64,000 nucleotides of DNA. Origin: Sporomusaceae bacterium UBA7701 (GTDB lineage: Bacteria; Bacillota; Negativicutes; Sporomusales; UBA7701). Under the pieces are notes generated by a model that saw nothing but the letters and a program-made list of their open reading frames with translations, made no database searches and was not told where the DNA came from. The stretch spans positions 445,172-509,171 of the forward strand of contig DLGF01000014.1 in assembly GCA_002482545.1 (NCBI GenBank), read 5' to 3'. Position 1 is the first letter of the stretch; the number at the start of each line of letters is the position of its first letter. This document shows positions 50,828 through 59,190 of the stretch, piece by piece. The position numbers and the translations under genes were made by a program.

Positions 50828-51202
50828 TTACTTCGCTTTCCGTTTCACGCCGACCGTCTTCTTCGGTCCCTTGCGGGTCCGGGCATTGGTCTTGGTCCGC
50901 TGTCCGCGCACCGGAAGGCCCATGCGATGACGCTTACCGCGATACGAGCCGATCTCGATAAGACGCTTGATATTGAGCGATTCTTCGCGGCGCAGGTCGC
51001 CTTCCACTTTGTAGTTCTTGTCGATGGTTTCCCTGAGTTTCGAAATTTCTTCTTCTGTCAGGTCGCGGGTCCGCGTATCCGGATTGATGCCGGTAGCGGC
51101 CAGAATTTGCTTAGAAAGAGTCAACCCAATTCCAAAAATATATGTCAAAGCAATTTCGATCCGTTTGTCACGCGGTAAGTCTACCCCGGCAATACGTGCC
51201 AT
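50828..51202 (-). CDS. rpsM: Small ribosomal subunit protein S13
   Basis: A 124-residue 30S head protein: ARIAGVDLPRDKRIEIALTY at the N-terminus, SYRGKRHRMGLPVRGQRTKTN signature near residue 90 and a basic tail ending KRKAK that reaches the P site. First of the S13-S11-S4-alpha-L17 group. Confidence 0.97.
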   Translation of the reverse strand: MARIAGVDLPRDKRIEIALTYIFGIGLTLSKQILAATGINPDTRTRDLTEEEISKLRETIDKNYKVEGDLRREESLNIKRLIEIGSYRGKRHRMGLPVRGQRTKTNARTRKGPKKTVGVKRKAK

Positions 51203-51215
51203 TCAGTTGCACCTC

Positions 51216-51329
51216 CTAACCTTGTCTTTGTTTATGTTTCGGATTTTCGCAGATAACCATTACGTTACCTTTACGCTTGATAACCTTGCATTTTTCACAG
51301 ATGGGCTTGACCGACGGTCTAACCTTCAT
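51216..51329 (-). CDS. rpmJ: Large ribosomal subunit protein L36, zinc-binding form
   Basis: A 37-residue protein starting MKVRPSVKPICEKCKVIKRK, with zinc ligands C11, C14, C27 and H32. A GGAGG site lies upstream of the ATG. It falls between infA and rpsM as expected and is easily missed because of its length. Confidence 0.95.
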   Translation of the reverse strand: MKVRPSVKPICEKCKVIKRKGNVMVICENPKHKQRQG

Positions 51330-51353
51330 GTTTAAACCTCCTTCAGTCACCGC

Positions 51354-51572
51354 TTATTTAAAGCGGTAAGTTATACGACCACGCTTCAGATCGTACGGCG
51401 TAAGTTCGACTAGTACTCTATCCCCAGGCAGAATGCGGATAAAATTCATCCGTATTTTGCCGGATATATGTGCCATTACGACATGCCCATTCTCCAGCTT
51501 CACTTGAAACATGGCGTTGGGCAGCGCTTCGATAACGGTACCTTCGACCTCGATGACATCTTGCTTGGACAT
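51354..51572 (-). CDS. infA: Translation initiation factor IF-1
   Basis: A 72-residue S1-fold (OB) factor: SKQDVIEVEGTVIEALPNAMF, VKLENGHVVMAHISGK, RILPGDRVLVELTPYDLKRGRITYRFK. The start MSKQD is used; a frame extending 16 codons further into the KOW gene is rejected. It binds the 30S A site with IF-2 and IF-3. Confidence 0.97.
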   Translation of the reverse strand: MSKQDVIEVEGTVIEALPNAMFQVKLENGHVVMAHISGKIRMNFIRILPGDRVLVELTPYDLKRGRITYRFK

Positions 51573-51595
51573 GAGTCTCCCTCCTCGTCCGCATC

Positions 51596-51877
51596 TCACT
51601 GCTCTCCGGTGCCAATCCAAGCGTTGATGGCCGCCCGAATATCTTCGTCGGTCACCTTGTTACCGCTTGTAACCTTGGCCGCAACACCCTTGTCAAGAGA
51701 GTCTAAAACGCTGATATGACGGATATTTTTCTTTTTCGGTTTGCCCACACCCCGGTCGCGACCATCGGCTACCAGGACCACTGCCGGTGCGGGTATTCCC
51801 ACAACCACGTAAATCCTGCCAGCATCGTGCCCGGCATGGGATTTGACGATTTGGCCAACTTTTATCCGTTCCGCCAT
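51596..51877 (-). CDS. KOW-domain RNA-binding protein (L14e-like)
   Basis: A 93-residue protein with an N-terminal KOW motif (KVGQIVKSHAGHDAGRIYVVVG) and VADGRDRGVGKPKKKN, as in eukaryotic and archaeal L14e/L6e. The tail is helical (SGNKVTDEDIRAAINAWIG). It occurs between map and infA in many clostridial-type genomes; the function is not established but a ribosome or RNA role is likely. It starts 12 nt after map. Confidence 0.85.
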   Translation of the reverse strand: MAERIKVGQIVKSHAGHDAGRIYVVVGIPAPAVVLVADGRDRGVGKPKKKNIRHISVLDSLDKGVAAKVTSGNKVTDEDIRAAINAWIGTGEQ

Positions 51878-51889
51878 TCGGGCCTCCCC

Positions 51890-52636
51890 CTACAGCTTGG
51901 TAAGGATCTCAGGTCCGTCAGGGGTAACGACGATGGTGTGCTCGAAATGGGCCGACCGTTTGTTGTCGGCTGTCACGACCGTCCACCCATCGCCCAGCGT
52001 TCTTACCTCGTGTGTGCCTATATTAATCATAGGCTCAATCGCGAGCGTCATGCCCGGTTTCAACCGTGGGCCGCGGCCAGGGGCACCGTAGTTGGGAATT
52101 TGGGGGTCTTCATGCATATTGCGGCCGATGCCATGGCCGACATAATCCCGCACCACGCCGTACCCGTGGCTCTCAGCGTAGACTTGCACCGCATGAGAAA
52201 TATCACTGAGCCGGTTACCCACTATCGCTTGTTCGATCCCTTTTTCCAGTGACGCCTCAGTAACCTCAATAAGGTCCGCGACCTCGGCGTCCACGTCCCC
52301 CACCGGCACGGTAATGGCGGCATCGCCATAATATCCATTTATTACCGTCCCGATGTCAATACTTACATTATCTCCTGTTTTCAGCTTTCTTAGTCCGGGA
52401 ATGCCGTGCACCACTTCCTCATTGACCGAGGTGCAGATATTCCCGGGAAAGCCGTGGTATCCTTTGAATGCGGGGATAGCGCCCTTGCTTTTTATATATT
52501 CTTCAGCGACTTGATCTAGTTCCTGAGTGGTAGCCTCGGGCTTAACCGCCTTTTTCACTTCAGCCAGCGTCTTGGCTACAAGCTTGCCGGCATCGCGCAG
52601 GTAGTTGATCTCCCGCTCGGATTTGAGGATGATCAT
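51890..52636 (-). CDS. map: Methionine aminopeptidase, type I
   Basis: A 248-residue metallopeptidase removing N-terminal Met. Dinuclear metal ligands D94, D105, H168, E201 and E232 are all present (SIDIGTVINGYYGDAA, VGHGIG, AIEPM, FEHTIVVT). It overlaps adk by four bases. A typical spc-operon neighbour. Confidence 0.97.
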   Translation of the reverse strand: MIILKSEREINYLRDAGKLVAKTLAEVKKAVKPEATTQELDQVAEEYIKSKGAIPAFKGYHGFPGNICTSVNEEVVHGIPGLRKLKTGDNVSIDIGTVINGYYGDAAITVPVGDVDAEVADLIEVTEASLEKGIEQAIVGNRLSDISHAVQVYAESHGYGVVRDYVGHGIGRNMHEDPQIPNYGAPGRGPRLKPGMTLAIEPMINIGTHEVRTLGDGWTVVTADNKRSAHFEHTIVVTPDGPEILTKL

Positions 52637-53286
52637 GCGCGCCCGCCTCGCAGACTGCCGGTTATATCCTCGAATACCTTCTCAATGGGCTGGAGCCCGT
52701 CGATTTCGGTATATAATCCTTGGTTCCGGTAGTAGTCGATGAGCGGCTGAGTCTGGACCTGATAGACGTTTAGGCGTTTCGCCACCGTTTCTTCCCGGTC
52801 GTCGTCGCGCTGATAAACCTCGCCCGCGCATTTGTCGCACTGGCCGTCTTTGGCCGGCGGATTGAACACTACGTGATAGGTCGCACCGCATTTCCTGCAG
52901 ACGCGCCGGCCGGTCATCCGTCGGACGAGTTCCCCACTGGGGGCGGTGATGTTGATCACCCGGTCAAGCCGGATCCCCAATTCCTGCAGGGTGCTGTCGA
53001 GAGCGGTAGCCTGCTCCAGCGTCCGGGGAAATCCGTCCAGGATGAAGCCGGATTTGCAGTCAGCTTTGGCCAGCCGTTCTTTGACAATCCCGATGGTCAC
53101 GCTGTCGGGCACGAGCTGCCCGGCGTCCATGTACCGTTTGGCTTCCAGTCCGAGCAGGGTTCCCTCTTTTACCGCCGCTCGGAACATGTCACCGGTGGAA
53201 ATATGGGGGATGCCATATTCTCCGATAAGTCTGGCCGCCTGGGTGCCTTTGCCGGCCCCCGGAGGTCCCATAAGCAGAATGTACAT
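52633..53286 (-). CDS. adk: Adenylate kinase, zinc-lid form
   Basis: A 217-residue enzyme balancing ATP, ADP and AMP. P-loop GPPGAGKGT is at residues 7-15, AMP site DGFPRT, lid domain with C130, C133, C150 and C153 binding zinc. The ATG at 53286 follows GGAGG; a GTG three codons earlier overlaps that site. It lies 12 nt after secY. Confidence 0.96.
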   Translation of the reverse strand: MYILLMGPPGAGKGTQAARLIGEYGIPHISTGDMFRAAVKEGTLLGLEAKRYMDAGQLVPDSVTIGIVKERLAKADCKSGFILDGFPRTLEQATALDSTLQELGIRLDRVINITAPSGELVRRMTGRRVCRKCGATYHVVFNPPAKDGQCDKCAGEVYQRDDDREETVAKRLNVYQVQTQPLIDYYRNQGLYTEIDGLQPIEKVFEDITGSLRGGRA

Positions 53287-53298
53287 TCTCTGCACCTC

Positions 53299-54555
53299 CT
53301 ACTTCATGAAGCCCTGATAGTGGCGCATCAGAATGAGGGATTCAATCTGCTTCATCGTATCAAGGGCCACGCCGACCACGATGAGGAGCGCCGTCCCGCC
53401 AAAGTAAACACCTTGGATGTTCGTTGCCCACACCACGACATTCGGCAATACAGCGATAAAGGCGAGGAATACTGCGCCGACCAGAGTGATCCTGGTCATT
53501 ACGCGATCTAGGTAGTCGGCGGTGGGTTTGCCCGGTCTGAGACCAGGAATGAAACCGCCGTATTTTTTCATGTTCTCTGCCATATCCGATATGTTTAGGG
53601 TAACCGCAGTGTAGAAATACGTGAAGAATACGATCAGCAGCGCATACAGGGTTGTATTGAGCGCTGTTCCCCACGCGAACCACCCTGCCGCTGTCTTCAC
53701 CCACTCGACATCAATAAACTGGGCGATGGTTACCGGAAACATGAGCACGGATGACGCAAAGATTATCGGGATAACACCAGCCTGGTTGACTTTGAGCGGA
53801 ATGTGGCTGGAATGGCCGCCGTACATTTTCCGCCCAACCACGCGCTTGGCGTATTGGACAGGGATTCTGCGCTGACCTTGCTGGATGGCGATAACGAAAA
53901 TTACCATTGCCAAAGCAATAATCAGGAAGAGTACGACATTAAAATAACTGATGGTGCCGGCCTTCAAATACTGGAATATGACGTTGATGCCGTCGGGCAG
54001 ACGGGATACGATACCGGCAAAGATAATGAGCGAAATGCCGTTGCCGATGCCTTTTTCGGTAATCTGCTCGCCGAGCCACATCAAAAAGGTTGTGCCGGCT
54101 GTCAGGGTCAGAGCCACCAGAAGAATCGAGCCTACACTCGGATTAATGATCGCCGCTTTCAAGCCGAGCGCCATGCCAACGGCCTGGACAAAGCCAAGGA
54201 CAACGGTGCCGTAGCGGGTAATCTGCGTAATTTTCTTCCGGCCTTCTTCGCCTTCTTTCGACCATTGTTCGAGCTTCGGCACAACGACCGTAAGCAGGGT
54301 CATAATGATCGAAGCATTGATATATGGGGTGATACTCATCGCGAACACTGAGAATTTACTCAACGCGCCGCCGGAGAACAGGTCCAAGAGACCGAACAGG
54401 TTGCCTTGGGTAAACAGTTGCTCGATGGTCGAAGCGTCGACTCCAGGAACAGGAACGTGCGTACCCGCCCGGAAAACCAAAAACATGGCGAGTGTAAAAA
54501 CGACCTTTTGCCTGAGCTCAGGAATCTTCAGTATGTTCGACAGAGCCGAAAGCAC
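53299..54555 (-). CDS. secY: Protein translocase subunit SecY
   Basis: A 418-residue channel subunit with 10 membrane helices. GTHVPVPGVD near the start, the plug-region FSVFAMSITPYINASIIMTLL, and the family signature GIGNGISLIIFAGIVSRLP are visible; the C-terminal tail ILMRHYQGFMK is short. It starts one base after the rplO stop. Confidence 0.97.
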   Translation of the reverse strand: MLSALSNILKIPELRQKVVFTLAMFLVFRAGTHVPVPGVDASTIEQLFTQGNLFGLLDLFSGGALSKFSVFAMSITPYINASIIMTLLTVVVPKLEQWSKEGEEGRKKITQITRYGTVVLGFVQAVGMALGLKAAIINPSVGSILLVALTLTAGTTFLMWLGEQITEKGIGNGISLIIFAGIVSRLPDGINVIFQYLKAGTISYFNVVLFLIIALAMVIFVIAIQQGQRRIPVQYAKRVVGRKMYGGHSSHIPLKVNQAGVIPIIFASSVLMFPVTIAQFIDVEWVKTAAGWFAWGTALNTTLYALLIVFFTYFYTAVTLNISDMAENMKKYGGFIPGLRPGKPTADYLDRVMTRITLVGAVFLAFIAVLPNVVVWATNIQGVYFGGTALLIVVGVALDTMKQIESLILMRHYQGFMK

Positions 54556-54996
54556 CTAGATCACCTCGACTTTGCCGCCCGCGGCCTGGATTTTTTCCAT
54601 CGCAGACTTGGTAAAGCCGTTCGCCCGCACCGTTAAAGATTTTTGCAGTTCGCCGTTGCCGAGAATGCGGATTCCGTCCCGGACATTCTTGATGACTCCG
54701 GCTTCGATCAGGAGCACCGGATCAACGACTGTGCCGTCCTCGAAACGGTTAAGTTCCTGGACATTCACCTCAGTGTATTCCTTGCCGAATTTATTATAGA
54801 AGCCGCGTTTCGGCAGGCGACGATAAATCGGCATTTGGCCGCCTTCGAAGCCGGGCCGCACGCCACCGCCGGCGCGAGCGTTCTGACCTTTATGGCCTTT
54901 ACCGGCTGTCTTGCCAAGACCCGAACCAAGGCCCCGTCCGACGCGGGTGCTCTTTTTCTTGGAGCCGGGCGCCGGAGATAACTCATGCAATTTCAT
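54556..54996 (-). CDS. rplO: Large ribosomal subunit protein L15
   Basis: A 146-residue 50S protein: MKLHELSPAPGSKKKSTRVG, a Gly-rich segment (GSGLGKTAGKGHKGQNARAG), RRLPKRGFYN and a globular end. It follows rpmD by 19 nt. Confidence 0.97.
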   Translation of the reverse strand: MKLHELSPAPGSKKKSTRVGRGLGSGLGKTAGKGHKGQNARAGGGVRPGFEGGQMPIYRRLPKRGFYNKFGKEYTEVNVQELNRFEDGTVVDPVLLIEAGVIKNVRDGIRILGNGELQKSLTVRANGFTKSAMEKIQAAGGKVEVI

Positions 54997-55015
54997 TGGG
55001 CTTGCACCTCCTTGA

Positions 55016-55201
55016 CTAGTCTTGAACTTCTTCTACGCTTACAAGATGACTGACTTTCCGGATCATTCCGCGAATCGCCGGTGAATCATCCTGCAGAACC
55101 GAACTATTCATTTTCCCTAAGCCCAAAGCCTTGACGGTTGCCCGCTGTTCTTCTGGACGGCCGATCAGGCTGCGCGTAAGGACGATTTTGAGTTTCGCCA
55201 T
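55016..55201 (-). CDS. rpmD: Large ribosomal subunit protein L30
   Basis: A 61-residue 50S protein, KIVLTRSLIGRPEEQRATVKALGL, with the short two-helix, three-strand fold length. It lies 12 nt after rpsE. Confidence 0.96.
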   Translation of the reverse strand: MAKLKIVLTRSLIGRPEEQRATVKALGLGKMNSSVLQDDSPAIRGMIRKVSHLVSVEEVQD

Positions 55202-55213
55202 GGCTGTACCTCC

Positions 55214-55714
55214 TTAGCCCAAAAGTTCCTGAACGGTCTTACCGCGAAGTTCAGCTACCCGTTCGGCCCGTTTCAACTGCTCCAAGCCGTTCAGCGTAGC
55301 GCGCACCGCATTGTTGGCGTTAGCCGAGCCGAGGGATTTCGTAAGAATGTCGTGAATACCGGCAAGTTCGAGTACGGCGCGGACCGGGCCGCCGGCAATT
55401 ACGCCAGTACCTTCGGAAGCCGGTTTGAGAAGGACTTTGCCTGCGCCGAACACGCCCACGATTTGGTGGGGGATGGTGGTGCCGACGAGAGGCGCCTTGA
55501 TCAAATTCTTCTTAGCATCTTCGATGCCTTTGCGGATAGCTTCCGGCACTTCGGACGCCTTGCCAAGCCCGGCGCCGACGTGACCATTGCCGTCGCCGAC
55601 GACGACGAGGGCGCTGAACGAAAAACGCCGACCGCCTTTAACAACCTTGGCTACCCGGTTTATGAAAACGACCTTTTCTTTCAAATCGAGGTTCGAATAT
55701 TCAATTCTGGCCAT
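55214..55714 (-). CDS. rpsE: Small ribosomal subunit protein S5
   Basis: A 166-residue 30S protein that supports decoding accuracy. Double-stranded RNA-binding half (KEKVVFINRVAKVVKGGRRF) and the GGPVRAVLELAGIHDILTKSLGSANANN core. It lies 18 nt downstream of rplR. Confidence 0.97.
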   Translation of the reverse strand: MARIEYSNLDLKEKVVFINRVAKVVKGGRRFSFSALVVVGDGNGHVGAGLGKASEVPEAIRKGIEDAKKNLIKAPLVGTTIPHQIVGVFGAGKVLLKPASEGTGVIAGGPVRAVLELAGIHDILTKSLGSANANNAVRATLNGLEQLKRAERVAELRGKTVQELLG

Positions 55715-55732
55715 TTATTTCCCTCCTTTGTC

Positions 55733-56101
55733 CTAAAATTCAAGACCAGCTTCACGCGCTGCCGCAGCCAGCGCCGCTACCCGGCCATGATATATATAGC
55801 CGCCGCGGTCAAAAACGACCTCTTTGATGCCTTTGGCCAGCGCCCGTTTGGCGACGGCTTCGCCGACAGCCTTGGCTGCGGGAATATTGCCGCCATAAGA
55901 TACGGCGTCGCGCACTTCCTTGTCGAGCGTGCTGGCGGAAACCAGCGTCGTTCCGGATTTGTCGTCAATAATCTGGGCGTATATATGGCTTAAGCTGCGG
56001 AACACGTTGAGGCGCGGCTTCTCGGCCGTACCGGTCACTTTTTTGCGCAGCCTGAGGTGTCTTTTTTTCCTGGCTTCGTTTTTGTTATCCTTACGCAGCA
56101 A
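55733..56101 (-). CDS. rplR: Large ribosomal subunit protein L18
   Basis: A 122-residue 5S-rRNA-binding protein: basic start (LRKDNKNEARKKRHLRLRKK), RLNVFRSLSHIYAQIIDD and DRGGYIYHGRVAALAAAAREAGL. A TTG at 56101 is used because AAAGGAG lies 8 nt before it; a GTG three codons upstream would be too close to that site. Confidence 0.95.
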   Translation of the reverse strand: MLRKDNKNEARKKRHLRLRKKVTGTAEKPRLNVFRSLSHIYAQIIDDKSGTTLVSASTLDKEVRDAVSYGGNIPAAKAVGEAVAKRALAKGIKEVVFDRGGYIYHGRVAALAAAAREAGLEF

Positions 56102-56124
56102 GGTGCTCACTCCTTTCCACTAGC

Positions 56125-56673
56125 TTATTTCTTGCCTTTACCGCCGGCTTTGCCGGCCTTGCGGCGGATCCGTTCGCCTTCATACTTAATACCTTTGCCT
56201 TTGTAGGGTTCAGGCTCACGATAGGAGCGGATCTGTGCGGCAAGAGCGCCAACAGCTTCCTTATCAATGCCCGACACAACAACTTTGGTCGGCGCAGGAA
56301 CATCGATGGTGATACCTTTGGGCGGCTCTACCTCAACCGGATGGGAGAAGCCCAGCGTCAGGTTGAGTTTAGTACCCGCCTTGCTGGCCCGGTAGCCGAC
56401 CCCGGCGATTTCGAGCGTCCGGGAAAAGCCTTGGGTAACGCCGGTCACCATGTTGGCAACCAGAGTCCGGGTCAGGCCGTGCAGAGACCTATGCTGTTTT
56501 TCTTCCGAGGGCCGCTTTATATGAATGTTGCCATCCGCCACTTCAATGATCATGTCTTGGGGAAGCGCGCGGCTGAGCTCGCCTTTAGGCCCTTTGACGG
56601 ATACCACATTGCCGTCCACTTTTACGGTTACGCCCGCAGGAATGGCGATAGGCATCCTACCAATTCTAGACAT
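56125..56673 (-). CDS. rplF: Large ribosomal subunit protein L6
   Basis: A 182-residue 50S protein with two repeated domains: SRIGRMPIAIPAGVTVKVDG at the start and the EPYKGKGIKYEGERIRRKAGK signature near the end. The ATG giving MSRIG follows GGAGG by 7 nt. Confidence 0.97.
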   Translation of the reverse strand: MSRIGRMPIAIPAGVTVKVDGNVVSVKGPKGELSRALPQDMIIEVADGNIHIKRPSEEKQHRSLHGLTRTLVANMVTGVTQGFSRTLEIAGVGYRASKAGTKLNLTLGFSHPVEVEPPKGITIDVPAPTKVVVSGIDKEAVGALAAQIRSYREPEPYKGKGIKYEGERIRRKAGKAGGKGKK

Positions 56674-56701
56674 ATGTGCACCTCCTAGCTCCAAAAATCC
56701 C

Positions 56702-57100
56702 TTACCAGACGTATGCGATGACTTCGCCGCCGAGGCCTTCCTTACGGGCTTGCTTGTCGCTCATAATCCCCTTGGAAGTCGAAATGATGGCGATCCCGAG
56801 ACCACCCAGCACGCGCGGCAGTTGGTCGTTCTTGGCATAAACCCTGAGACCGGGTTTCGAAATCCGCTTCATGCCGGTGATGACTTTCTCGCGGTTGGCG
56901 CCGTATTTCAGCGTTACGCGCAAGACACCCTGCTTGCCATCGGAAACCATTTCGTAGTCTTTTACGAATCCTTCACTTTTCAGGATATCGGCGATGGATT
57001 GCTTTATCTTCGAGGCAGGAATCTCAACTTTATCATGAAAAACCGAGTTTGCGTTGCGAATACGCGTCAGCATATCGGCAATCGGATCGGTCATTACCAT
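56702..57100 (-). CDS. rpsH: Small ribosomal subunit protein S8
   Basis: A 132-residue 30S assembly protein: MTDPIADMLTRIRNAN at the start and GLGIAIISTSKGIMSDKQARK as the C-terminal signature. The S8 proteins of some bacteria repress spc operons; no target hairpin was looked for beyond the eye. Confidence 0.97.
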   Translation of the reverse strand: MVMTDPIADMLTRIRNANSVFHDKVEIPASKIKQSIADILKSEGFVKDYEMVSDGKQGVLRVTLKYGANREKVITGMKRISKPGLRVYAKNDQLPRVLGGLGIAIISTSKGIMSDKQARKEGLGGEVIAYVW

Positions 57101-57127
57101 TGGACATAACCCCCCTTCGGTTATTCT

Positions 57128-57313
57128 CTACCAGCTAGACTTGGTTACTCCCGGAATGGCGCCCTGATAGCTCAATTTCCGGAAGCAAATCCGGCACATT
57201 TCAAACTTACGCAGATACGCGTGCGGACGGCCGCAAAGCTTACATCTATTGTAGGCACGAACCTTGAACTTCGGGCCCCGCTTCCATTTTTCCACCAGCG
57301 CCTTTTTCGCCAC
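57128..57313 (-). CDS. rpsN: Small ribosomal subunit protein S14, zinc-binding type Z
   Basis: A 61-residue short S14. Zinc ligands are C24, C27, C40 and C43 (CKLCGRPHAYLRKFEMCRIC). It ends GAIPGVTKSSW as usual. The short zinc form is the norm in Firmicutes. Confidence 0.97.
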   Translation of the reverse strand: MAKKALVEKWKRGPKFKVRAYNRCKLCGRPHAYLRKFEMCRICFRKLSYQGAIPGVTKSSW

Positions 57314-57328
57314 AACTGTCCCTCCTTA

Positions 57329-57871
57329 TTATGCCGCGCTAAAGGGCATTCCCATTAGCCGCAACAGTTCCCGCGCTTCCTCGTCGGACTTGGCGGTGGT
57401 TACGATAATGATGTCCATGCCCCGGATTTTATCCACTTTGTCATAGTCGATCTCGGGAAAAATAAGCTGTTCTTTAACGCCCAGCGTGTAATTGCCGCGC
57501 CCGTCGAAAGCCCGGGGGCTTACGCCGCGGAAGTCGCGCACACGGGGCAGAGCCACATTGAGCAGCTTGTCAAGGAATTGGTACATCCGTTCACCGCGCA
57601 GGGTAACTTTTGTCCCGATCGCCATGCCTTCCCGAATCTTAAATGCGGCGATGGATTTTTTGGCCCGGGTCACAACCGGACGCTGGCCGACGATCATAGT
57701 GAGATCGGCGACAGCGGCGTCTAAAGCCTTGGGGTTGCCTACGGCTTCACCGACGCCCATGTTGATAACGACTTTCTCGATCTTGGGAATTTCCATCACG
57801 TTTTTATAGCCGAACTTTTGCATCATGCCCGGCGCAACTTCGTTCAAATACTTGTCTTTCATTCTGGCCAT
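57329..57871 (-). CDS. rplE: Large ribosomal subunit protein L5
   Basis: A 180-residue 5S-rRNA-associated protein: KYLNEVAPGMMQKFGYKNVMEIPKIEKVVINMGVGEA at the start, QRPVVTRAKKSIAAFKIREGM and the end GMDIIIVTTAKSDEEARELL. It follows rplX by 26 nt. Confidence 0.97.
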   Translation of the reverse strand: MARMKDKYLNEVAPGMMQKFGYKNVMEIPKIEKVVINMGVGEAVGNPKALDAAVADLTMIVGQRPVVTRAKKSIAAFKIREGMAIGTKVTLRGERMYQFLDKLLNVALPRVRDFRGVSPRAFDGRGNYTLGVKEQLIFPEIDYDKVDKIRGMDIIIVTTAKSDEEARELLRLMGMPFSAA

Positions 57872-57897
57872 GGATGGGTTACCTCCTTTCTGCGCGT

Positions 57898-58236
57898 TTA
57901 TTTATCCTTATCGATTATTTCACCGCATTGCTTGCAAACGCGGGCCGTTTTGCCACTCGATAAAGCCGTTTTCTTGATCCGGGTCGGCTTGTCGCAATTG
58001 GGGCAAACCAGCATGGCCTTGGCCGAATGCACCGGCGCTTCTTTCACCAGGATGCCGCCCTGAGGCGTCTTTTGGCTCGGTTTGGTGTGGCGTTTCACTT
58101 TGTTGACGCCTTCCACCACAACTTTGCCTTTCTTCGGCATCGCCTCGATGACCTTGCCCTTCTTGCCTTTGTCCTTACCGGACAGAATGAGGACTGTATC
58201 GCCCTTTTTGACGTGTAGTTTAACGGTCTCGGACAT
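57898..58236 (-). CDS. rplX: Large ribosomal subunit protein L24 with zinc ribbon
   Basis: A 112-residue 50S assembly-initiator protein. N-terminal KOW motif (KKGDTVLILSGKDKGKKGKV). The C-terminus carries two Cys pairs, C78/C81 (CPNC) and C101/C104 (CKQC), a likely zinc ribbon. The ATG giving MSETVKL is used; the frame extends seven codons upstream through the ribosome site. Confidence 0.95.
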   Translation of the reverse strand: MSETVKLHVKKGDTVLILSGKDKGKKGKVIEAMPKKGKVVVEGVNKVKRHTKPSQKTPQGGILVKEAPVHSAKAMLVCPNCDKPTRIKKTALSSGKTARVCKQCGEIIDKDK

Positions 58237-58260
58237 GTCTCCGGACACCTCCTTCAAAAC

Positions 58261-58629
58261 CTAGATTACTTCCGGCGCGAGCGAGATGATCTTCATGAAA
58301 TCTTTTTCGCGCAATTCCCTGGCTACCGGCCCGAATATCCGGGTGCCTCTCGGGCTCTTATCGTCCTTGATGACCACTGCGGCGTTCTCATCGAACCGGA
58401 TGTAGGAGCCGTCCGGACGACGCAGACCCTTCTGCGAACGGACGACGACGGCTTTCACCACGTCACCCTTCTTGACCACGCCACCGGGTGTAGCGTCTTT
58501 AACAGTTGCCACTATAATATCGCCGATGTTGGCGTATTTACGGTACGAACCGCCGAGCACCCTGATGCACAGGATCTCCTTCGCACCGGTATTGTCGGCC
58601 ACATTTAGCCTCGTCTCTTGTTGGATCAT
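58261..58629 (-). CDS. rplN: Large ribosomal subunit protein L14
   Basis: A 122-residue 50S protein at the subunit interface: MIQQETRLNVADNTGAKEIL, ATVKDATPGGVVKKGDVVKAVVV and RGTRIFGPVARELREKDFMKIISLAPEVI. It lies 59 nt downstream of rpsQ, the widest gap in this part of the operon. Confidence 0.97.
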   Translation of the reverse strand: MIQQETRLNVADNTGAKEILCIRVLGGSYRKYANIGDIIVATVKDATPGGVVKKGDVVKAVVVRSQKGLRRPDGSYIRFDENAAVVIKDDKSPRGTRIFGPVARELREKDFMKIISLAPEVI

Positions 58630-58688
58630 CGTTTTCCCTCCTTTGCGTACCGAAAATAGGCTCAGCAGCAGGCAAGGCCCTCACTGAC

Positions 58689-58946
58689 CTACTTCGCTCT
58701 TTCCAGGATTTCCACAACGCGCCAGCGTTTATCCTTCGAAAGCGGACGGGTTTCCATGATTTTCACGGTGTCGCCGACATGGCTTTCGTTGTTCTCGTCA
58801 TGCGCCTTGAATCTGGTGGTCATCTTCACGGGCTTATTGTATAGGGAATGGCGGACCAAACGCTCAACGGCAACGACTACCGTCTTTTGCATTTTGTCGC
58901 TTACCACTTTACCGATCCGGATTTTACGCTCGTTTCTTTCGGTCAC
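58689..58946 (-). CDS. rpsQ: Small ribosomal subunit protein S17
   Basis: An 85-residue OB-fold 30S protein: RIGKVVSDKMQKTVVVAVERLVRH, GDTVKIMETRPLSKDKRWRVVEI. It follows rpmC by 31 nt. Confidence 0.97.
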   Translation of the reverse strand: MTERNERKIRIGKVVSDKMQKTVVVAVERLVRHSLYNKPVKMTTRFKAHDENNESHVGDTVKIMETRPLSKDKRWRVVEILERAK

Positions 58947-58977
58947 GATTTTCTAGCCCTCCTTCCGACTCGGACTA

Positions 58978-59190
58978 CTATGCTTGTTTAGTCTTCAGTT
59001 CGCGTTCGCGCTGAATGGTTTTAACACGGGCAATGGTCTTCTTGACTTCTTTGATGCGGACAGGGTTCTCCAATTGCCCGGTAGCGTGTTGAAATCTGAG
59101 GTTAAACAGTTCGTCCTTCAGCCCGGCCAACTTTTGCTCGAGTTCGCCGGCACTCATGTCGCGGATGTCTTTAACCTTCACTTCCACCAC
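58978..59190 (-). CDS. rpmC: Large ribosomal subunit protein L29
   Basis: A 70-residue helical 50S protein at the peptide exit: KVKDIRDMSAGELEQKLAGLKDELFNLRFQ and IARVKTIQRERE. It uses a GTG start that overlaps the last 20 bases of rplP. Confidence 0.95.
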   Translation of the reverse strand: MVEVKVKDIRDMSAGELEQKLAGLKDELFNLRFQHATGQLENPVRIKEVKKTIARVKTIQRERELKTKQA

